Origin: Acidobacteriota bacterium
GTDB lineage: Bacteria > Acidobacteriota > Thermoanaerobaculia > Thermoanaerobaculales > Thermoanaerobaculaceae
Reading direction: 5' to 3'
Assembly (NCBI GenBank): GCA_027458945.1
Contig: DAIDOU010000066.1
Location: 1-6,616, forward strand
DNA: 6,616 nt
Position numbers and translations under genes: made by a program. Shown one piece after another: positions 1-4,236 of this stretch (position 1 is the stretch's first letter; every line of letters starts with the position of its first letter). The notes beneath the pieces were generated by a model. That model saw only the letters and a program-made list of their open reading frames with translations. It was not told where the DNA came from and ran no database searches.

Positions 1-1
1 G

Positions 2-643
2 GTGTTCGAGTCGGCCGGGAGGCACGGGATCAAGCTGATCGCGATGGAGGCCACCGACGCCTCGCACCTCGACGAGATCTGGGACGCGCTCGAGCGCGCC
101 GGGCAGCCGACCGGGGTGATGATCCAGATCGGCACCCGCAATGCGCAGAACTACGAGCTGCTCAAGCAGGTCGGGCGGCAGCAGGAGTTCCCGGTGCTGT
201 TCAAGCGCGGGATGGGGATTACGCTGGAGGAGTCGCTCAACGCCTGCGAGTACATCGCCAGCGAGGGGAACGCCCGCATCGTGTTCTGTCTGCGCGGGGT
301 CAAGTCGCACCTCGGGGAGCCGCACCGCAACCTGGTGGACTTCGCCCACGTCCCCGTCGTGCGCCGCCAGACCCGGTTGCCGGTGTGCATCGACCCCTCG
401 CACAGCGTCGGCACCGGTCTCGCCGCCCCGGACGGCTTGCCCGACATCTTCCACGCGACGGCGCAGGGAGTGGTCGCCGGTGCCGCGGCGGTCCTGGTCG
501 ACTTCCACCCGCAGCCGGCGTGTGCGCTGTGCGACGGTGGCCAGGCGCTGACGCTCGCCATGCTCAGGCCGCTGCTCGACCACGTCCGCCGCATGCGCGC
601 CGCCTACGACGCCTCGGTCGCCGCGTGCGGCGCGTTGACCTGA
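2..643 (+). CDS. aroF: 3-deoxy-7-phosphoheptulonate (DAHP) synthase, type I-beta, C-terminal part
   Basis: Cytoplasmic enzyme that condenses phosphoenolpyruvate with erythrose 4-phosphate, the first step of the shikimate pathway. The frame is already open at base 1, so the first visible GTG is probably internal. 213 residues remain, and the N-terminal part carrying the family's GPCS motif (first metal ligand, Cys) lies outside. Visible family motifs are IQIGTRNAQN (41-50), PVLFKRGM (64-71), the EYI..GN..I..C.RG block (83-99), IDPSHSVG (130-137) and VDFHPQP..ALCDGGQAL (166-183). By alignment from memory with the Thermotoga DAHP synthase, H134 and D178 are metal ligands. The third ligand, normally Glu in an E-x-H-P context, is Asp here (D167), and CERG reads CLRG. 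Stop TGA is at 641-643. The related KDO8P synthase is the alternative; RNAQN and the ALxDGxQ ending favour DAHP synthase. The family call is firm, the exact substrate less so. Confidence 0.9.
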   Translation: MFESAGRHGIKLIAMEATDASHLDEIWDALERAGQPTGVMIQIGTRNAQNYELLKQVGRQQEFPVLFKRGMGITLEESLNACEYIASEGNARIVFCLRGVKSHLGEPHRNLVDFAHVPVVRRQTRLPVCIDPSHSVGTGLAAPDGLPDIFHATAQGVVAGAAAVLVDFHPQPACALCDGGQALTLAMLRPLLDHVRRMRAAYDASVAACGALT

Positions 644-696
644 GCGGCGATGCCGGGGGGGCCGAACAATCGAGTCCGCGCGCCTGGAACCTGGCG

Positions 697-702
697 TATC
701 AT
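697..702 (+). promoter_or_regulatory. Possible -10 box for a leaderless glycosyltransferase transcript
   Basis: TATCAT at 697-702 matches five of six bases of the sigma-70 -10 consensus and lies 8 bases before the ATG at 711. Transcription would therefore begin at or next to the start codon. No purine-rich Shine-Dalgarno sequence lies before that ATG, which agrees with a leaderless message. No convincing -35 box is found at 16-18 bases spacing, so the call is tentative. Confidence 0.35.
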
Positions 703-710
703 CATTTGCG

Positions 711-2150
711 ATGACCGACGCGGAGGCAGGAGACCAGGGAGGGGTGTGGCGCCGCTCGCCCTACCTGGTGCTCGCAGCGGCGTTTTTCGTCATCGGTACC
801 ACCCTACGGGTTTCGCTATGCTGGGTGAACCCTCCGAGCAACGCCTTCGACGACCACTTCGCCCCGATCTTCATGATCATGAAAACCGGGGCGATCCCCG
901 CGAAGGACGCCTGTTTCCAATGCTATCAGCCGCCGGTCTTCTACTGCGTTTCCGCCGCCGCGGGCTCGGCTGCGCAGGCTGTAGGTCTCGCCCCAGCTCA
1001 TGTCGTCAAGATCATGCAGGGCCTGAACTGCGTGTACGGGGTCCTGACGCTCATCCTGATCTATTTGATTCTTGCGCGCTTCGAGCTGCGGCCTGGTGCG
1101 CGGGTGGCGGCGTTCGGAGTCGCCTGTTTCTTGCCGCGGTCGATCTACATGTCGGCGGTCAACTCAAACGACTCGCTCTCGTATCTCTGTGTGGCGGCGA
1201 CGATTCTCGTGACCATCGTTGCCGTTGAGCGGGGGCTCTCGCCGGGCTGGGCGGGGACTCTTGGACTGGTGGCTACCGTCACCATCTTCTGTAAGTACAC
1301 TGCGTTTGCCGTACTTCCGATGATTGTGGCCGTCGTGATCTGGGCGGCAGCCTCTGGCGTCGTATCGTGGAAGAGGGCAGCGGCGGCGCTGCTCCTGGCG
1401 CTTGCCCCGCCGGTCGCCGTCCTCGGTTCCTACATGGTTTCGAACCTCGCCAGGTATGGCGACGCTCTCCCTTGGAACGTTGGTATGTACGATCCGAGTG
1501 TGGAGCGGCCGCGCGACGTCGAAACGATCAGTTTTGAGTCGTTCAGACCATGGGAGTTCCTGGGACATCCCGTTCTCGCACCCGGAAAGCTGCACTCGTT
1601 CTGGACCATCGCGTACAGCGGGATGTGGTTCGACACCGAGCCGTTGTTCCAGTGTTTTCTGGATTCGAACCGTGCATGGTGGTCGCGCTACTACGCCTGG
1701 TATCGAGGCGAGGCGCCGTTTCCGGGCAACAACCCTGCGATTGGATGGCTCACGACGGTGACGGCAGACGGATTGGTCACGCTCGGCTTGGTTCCGCTGG
1801 CGTTGGGCGTCGTCGGGACCGCAGCCTGGGTGTTTCGCCAACGGCACTGGGCGACGGGCCCCGATCGCATCCACAATCCGATCGTCGGTGGGCTATTGGT
1901 GCTCGCCGCGTTCAACGCCCTTGGGATCATTTGGCTGACACACCGGCTTCCCGTGTACTGTGCGATGAAGGCCTCGTATTTCCTTGAAACCCTCCCAGCG
2001 TTCGTACTGTTTCTTGCGATAGGGTGGATGACCCTGGCGCCGAACCGATGGTTGCGGGCCGCTCTCGGGACGGCGTTCGGGCTCCAATTTCTTCTCGCGG
2101 CGGTTCACATCCTCGACATTGTGGCTGCAACCGCAGGGCCGCCGAGGTGA
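711..2150 (+). CDS. Polytopic GT-C-type glycosyltransferase (PMT/ArnT-like, GT39/GT83-related)
   Basis: 479-residue inner-membrane protein, probably transferring a sugar from a lipid-linked donor to a target on the outer face of the membrane. Hydrophobic segments lie near residues 17-37, 76-92, 104-123, 132-150, 156-173, 180-213 (two), 224-242, 350-374, 391-409, 422-440 and 449-470. A large hydrophilic loop spans about 245-345. Features shared with GT-C enzymes are the acidic pair D47-D48 in the first external loop, where the catalytic Asp normally sits, then Q73-P-P-V-F-Y and N151..N153-D154. ATG 711 is chosen because it gives a short charged N-terminus before the first membrane segment; GTG 744 has a purine run only 1 base away, too close to act as its ribosome site. 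It lies 67 bases after the DAHP synthase gene and converges on the next gene. Base use is less GC-rich than its neighbours (hand count 31/60 G+C at 1261-1320 against 43/60 at 5041-5100), which may mean transfer. Acceptor and donor cannot be told from sequence. Confidence 0.75.
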   Translation: MTDAEAGDQGGVWRRSPYLVLAAAFFVIGTTLRVSLCWVNPPSNAFDDHFAPIFMIMKTGAIPAKDACFQCYQPPVFYCVSAAAGSAAQAVGLAPAHVVKIMQGLNCVYGVLTLILIYLILARFELRPGARVAAFGVACFLPRSIYMSAVNSNDSLSYLCVAATILVTIVAVERGLSPGWAGTLGLVATVTIFCKYTAFAVLPMIVAVVIWAAASGVVSWKRAAAALLLALAPPVAVLGSYMVSNLARYGDALPWNVGMYDPSVERPRDVETISFESFRPWEFLGHPVLAPGKLHSFWTIAYSGMWFDTEPLFQCFLDSNRAWWSRYYAWYRGEAPFPGNNPAIGWLTTVTADGLVTLGLVPLALGVVGTAAWVFRQRHWATGPDRIHNPIVGGLLVLAAFNALGIIWLTHRLPVYCAMKASYFLETLPAFVLFLAIGWMTLAPNRWLRAALGTAFGLQFLLAAVHILDIVAATAGPPR

Positions 2151-2202
2151 AGAACGAAACCATAGCCAGGCACCGCGGATCGCGATCGAGGCTGCGGAGC
2201 TT

Positions 2203-2222
2203 GCGGCGGCTAGCTGCCCCGC
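2203..2222. terminator. Weak hairpin between convergent genes
   Basis: The arms 2203-2210 (GCGGCGGC) and 2216-2222 (GCCCCGC) can pair as four plus three base pairs around one bulged C, with a five-base loop TAGCT. It sits in the 71-base gap between the convergent stop codons (TGA 2148-2150 on +, TAG at 2224-2222 on -) and touches the minus-strand stop. There is no T-tract on either side. It may serve as a bidirectional terminator, but the stem is short. Confidence 0.3.
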
Positions 2223-2803
2223 TAATTCACTGACTGCTGCGAGAGGCCGATGATGCGGAACGGCTCGGTGCCGAAGCTCTCCAGCTCCACCTGACCATCG
2301 CGGTTGAACTTGGCGCGCATCGCGGCGATCAGGCGGCCCTCGCCGTGCCCGGTGCGGTCGAGGTCGAGGACGATCATGCCGAACGGGTAGTGCACCGACC
2401 GCGTGCCCTGCCACTGCTCCCAGAACTGGATCGGGCGGTCGGCGATGACCACGATGCGGCGCCCGGTCGGCGTGGGCACCGAGCTGATGAGCGGGACCTG
2501 GTAGCCGAGGCTCGACCCGATGCGGATCCAGCCGCGCGGCTTCATGTTGAACAGGGCGGCCTCCATCGCATCCTGGCCCTTCTCCTTGAGCAGGAGGGCG
2601 AGCGTCCGGAGATCGCCCACCGGGGTAAAGCTATCGACGTGGACGACGATTTGCGCGCTGCGGCCGTTCGCGAGGTTGGCGAGGACGCCGGCGAACTGCT
2701 CGGGTGGGCGCGGCTCGGGGTTGCTGGTCTGGGCCCATCCGGTTTGCGCAGCGATGGCCAAGATCCCGGCCCCGGCGATGAGGAGCGATCGTATCCGGTC
2801 CAT
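2222..2803 (-). CDS. Exported protein of unknown function, 193 residues
   Basis: I do not recognise a named family. The N-terminus is a classical signal peptide: Asp-Arg-x-Arg, then a hydrophobic stretch at about 6-20 and likely cleavage after TGWA (residue 24), so the product is periplasmic, outer-membrane associated or secreted. The mature part is small and soluble-looking, with alternating strand-like blocks: QIVVHVDSFTP (51-61), RIVVIADRPIQFWEQ (116-130), YPFGMIVLDLDRTGHGEG (139-156) and QVELESFGTEPFRIIGL (171-187). It has no cysteines, membrane helices or obvious catalytic motif. The ATG at 2803 is fixed by GAGGGGG (2815-2809) five bases upstream and by the signal peptide; the longer in-frame extension to 3217 would run through the divergent gene. 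Similar unnamed secreted proteins in acidobacterial genomes come to mind, but that is memory only. It is divergent from the binding protein and convergent with the glycosyltransferase. Confidence 0.8.
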   Translation of the reverse strand: MDRIRSLLIAGAGILAIAAQTGWAQTSNPEPRPPEQFAGVLANLANGRSAQIVVHVDSFTPVGDLRTLALLLKEKGQDAMEAALFNMKPRGWIRIGSSLGYQVPLISSVPTPTGRRIVVIADRPIQFWEQWQGTRSVHYPFGMIVLDLDRTGHGEGRLIAAMRAKFNRDGQVELESFGTEPFRIIGLSQQSVN

Positions 2804-2942
2804 GGTTACCCCCTCGGGTGGAAACAGCTGTGGGGCCTTGGGTTCGGTCCGCGGGTTCCCACCCTGAGCTGACAACAGCGCGCCCTCCGGTGCTCTTCCC
2901 GCCAGGTCGCCCGCCGACTGGCCGGATCGGGCGGTGAGATAG

Positions 2943-2948
2943 TACAAT
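2943..2948 (+). promoter_or_regulatory. Likely -10 box of the binding-protein gene
   Basis: TACAAT matches five of six bases of TATAAT and sits in one of the few AT-rich spots of the 192-base divergent gap. The best upstream partner, CTGGCC at 2918-2923, matches TTGACA at only three positions with a 19-base spacer, so the -35 is poor and an activator or another sigma factor is possible. A transcript from here would have a leader of roughly 40 bases, with the GGGAGG ribosome site at 2985-2990. Confidence 0.4.
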
Positions 2949-2984
2949 TCGGTACGAGCGAGGGAGACGTGCCATTCCTGCCGC

Positions 2985-2990
2985 GGGAGG
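2985..2990 (+). promoter_or_regulatory. Ribosome binding site deciding the start of the binding-protein gene
   Basis: GGGAGG lies five bases before ATG 2996. The alternative in-frame GTG at 2969 would add nine residues (MPFLPREGA) before the charged start of the signal peptide and would place this sequence inside the gene, so 2996 is preferred. Confidence 0.7.
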
Positions 2991-2995
2991 GTGCC

Positions 2996-4102
2996 ATGAG
3001 GCGGGCGTTGTGCGGTGCGCTGGTGCTGCTGGGAGCTGCAATCACGACCGGTTGCGGAAGTGACCGCCTGATCGTCGGGGTCGTGCTCCCGGAGAGCGGG
3101 ATCAACAAGGGGTACGGGGCATCGTTGCAGGCCGGCGTCAAGCTGGCGTTCGACGAGGCGATCGCCAAGGGATCGCCGAAGGGGTTCGAGGCGCAGTACC
3201 GCGATTCCCTCTCGCATCCGGAGTACGCCGCGAAGGAGTGCGCGGAGCTATTCAAGGGCGGGGCGCTCATGGTGATCGGCGGGGCGACGTCGTCAGAAGC
3301 CACGGCGATGATCCCCGAGGCGAACAAGTACCAGCGCGTGCTCATCTCGCCCTCCGCCAGCGAGCCTGCGCTGGCCGCGTCGAGCAACATGTTCTTCCGC
3401 ACGTGCCCCTCCGACGAGTTCGAGGGCCTCACCGCGGCCGACTTCCTGGTGCAGGACAAGAAGGCGCACACGATCATGATCCTATTCGAGGACGGCGTGT
3501 ACGCCAGGGGCATGCTGCCGGTGTTCACCGGGGAGATCGAGAAGCTGGGCGCGAAAGTCGTCGCCAATCTCCCGATCGGGCCGACCGACTGGGACAAGAC
3601 GATCGGCGACGCGCTCACCGCCGACAAGCCCGACGCGGTCTTCATCTGCGCCTACGGCGACGAGATCCTGGGGGCGCTCACCGTCGTGCGCGGGGTCAAG
3701 TACCCCGGCACCGTGTGCGCGGTCTCGGCGATCGAGACCGGCGACGTCGTCCGGCGCGCCGGGGCGCTCGCGAATGGGGTCTTCGTCCCGATGGTGACGA
3801 TCGACTTCGACTCGCCGAAGGAGCCTATCGCCTCGTTCGTCAAGCACTTCAAGGCCGCGAACCACGGCGCCATGCCCGACCTGTTCGCGGCGTACGGGTA
3901 CGACGCGGCGACGGTGGCGCTCGACGCGCTCCAGGGCACGCCCCCGAAGGACACCAGTGAGCTCCTGGTGCGGATCATGAGCCTCGGCGATCGCGAGGGC
4001 GTGACCGGCAAGCTCGCCTTCGACAAGGTGGGGAACATCGACCATCGCCCGACGATGCACGTCCTCGAGAACGGCATGCTCGAGCCGGTCGGCGCGTCGT
4101 AG
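2996..4102 (+). CDS. ABC transporter substrate-binding lipoprotein, branched-chain amino acid type (Peripla_BP_6-like)
   Basis: 368-residue type I periplasmic binding protein, of the group that captures amino acids, amides or related small molecules for Liv-type ABC importers. Residues 1-20 form a lipoprotein signal: MRRALC, a hydrophobic core, then TTG-C20. The -3 position is Thr rather than the usual Leu, so the lipobox is slightly atypical. Family features follow: IVGVVLPESG (26-35) opening lobe 1, YGASLQAGVKLAFDEA (40-55), VIGGATSSEATAMIPEAN (93-110) and LISPSAS (116-122). FFRTCPSDEFEG (133-144) leads into lobe 2, then AVFICAYGDEI (214-224), DLFAAYGYDAATVALDA (295-311), and GVTGKLAFDKVGN (335-347) near the end. 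Length is normal for the family. No permease or ATPase gene is adjacent, so the protein is an orphan that must share a remote transporter or act as a sensor. The ligand cannot be read from sequence. Confidence 0.9.
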   Translation: MRRALCGALVLLGAAITTGCGSDRLIVGVVLPESGINKGYGASLQAGVKLAFDEAIAKGSPKGFEAQYRDSLSHPEYAAKECAELFKGGALMVIGGATSSEATAMIPEANKYQRVLISPSASEPALAASSNMFFRTCPSDEFEGLTAADFLVQDKKAHTIMILFEDGVYARGMLPVFTGEIEKLGAKVVANLPIGPTDWDKTIGDALTADKPDAVFICAYGDEILGALTVVRGVKYPGTVCAVSAIETGDVVRRAGALANGVFVPMVTIDFDSPKEPIASFVKHFKAANHGAMPDLFAAYGYDAATVALDALQGTPPKDTSELLVRIMSLGDREGVTGKLAFDKVGNIDHRPTMHVLENGMLEPVGAS

Positions 4103-4132
4103 GCCGGGCCCGCCTCCGGCCGTGAGCGCCTT

Positions 4133-4154
4133 GCCGCGGGCCGGCGCCCGCGGC
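4133..4154 (+). terminator. GC-rich hairpin after the binding-protein gene
   Basis: A perfect nine-base inverted repeat, GCCGCGGGC (4133-4141) and GCCCGCGGC (4146-4154), surrounds a four-base loop CGGC. It begins 31 bases after the TAG stop at 4100-4102. A weaker six-base pairing, GGCCGG (4102-4107) with CCGGCC (4116-4121), precedes it. No T-run follows, so it is either a T-poor terminator or mRNA 3'-end protection. Confidence 0.45.
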
Positions 4155-4156
4155 GC

Positions 4157-4185
4157 TTGGCGGTGCAGCGACCGAGATGTATCCT
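4157..4185 (+). promoter_or_regulatory. Candidate sigma-70 promoter of the Asp-box protein gene
   Basis: TTGGCG at 4157-4162 (four of six -35 bases) and TATCCT at 4180-4185 (four of six -10 bases) are separated by exactly 17 bases. They lie directly after the 4133-4154 hairpin and about 50 bases before the ATG at 4237. A start near 4192 would give a leader made mostly of GCCGCA hexamers. Both boxes are imperfect. Confidence 0.35.
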
Positions 4186-4187
4186 CG

Positions 4188-4217
4188 GCCGCGGCCGTAG
4201 CCGCAGCCGCAGCCGCA
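4188..4217 (+). repeat. Five tandem GCCGNN hexamers
   Basis: The units read GCCGCG, GCCGTA, GCCGCA, GCCGCA, GCCGCA. The first unit is part of a 12-base perfect palindrome, CGGCCGCGGCCG, at 4186-4197. The array lies between the candidate -10 box and the ribosome binding site. It looks like a short slippage-type microrepeat, and copy number might vary among strains. Confidence 0.6.
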
Positions 4218-4236
4218 CCGCCAAGGGGAGGCACGC

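Larger units (their letters stand above)
4156..4225 (+). repeat. 11-bp perfect inverted repeat in the leader of the Asp-box gene
   Basis: CTTGGCGGTGC (4156-4166) is the exact reverse complement of GCACCGCCAAG (4215-4225), with 48 bases between them. The left arm overlaps the candidate -35 box and the right arm overlaps the first three bases of the AAGGGGAGG ribosome site (4223-4231). If transcribed from upstream it could fold over the start of the ribosome site; as DNA it could be a spaced pair of operator half-sites. Confidence 0.5.

Noticed and set aside
650..1228. 192-codon plus-strand frame overlapping the start of the glycosyltransferase
   Set aside because: Arg/Gly-rich translation with no membrane pattern, out of frame with the polytopic protein that explains the same bases.
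2345..2872. 175-codon plus-strand frame opposite the exported-protein gene
   Set aside because: It reads antisense through the real gene and its ribosome site, and shows no domain.
2870..2875. TTGTCA on the minus strand as a -35 box for the exported protein gene
   Set aside because: It matches five of six -35 bases, but no -10-like sequence follows at 15-19 bases spacing.
2804..3217. N-terminal extension of the minus-strand exported protein
   Set aside because: The frame stays open upstream of 2803, but the extension crosses the divergent binding-protein gene and would bury a good signal peptide and ribosome site.
2806..3645. 279-codon minus-strand frame across the binding-protein gene
   Set aside because: Antisense to a clear family member, low-complexity Ser/Pro/Ala-rich translation and no recognisable domain.
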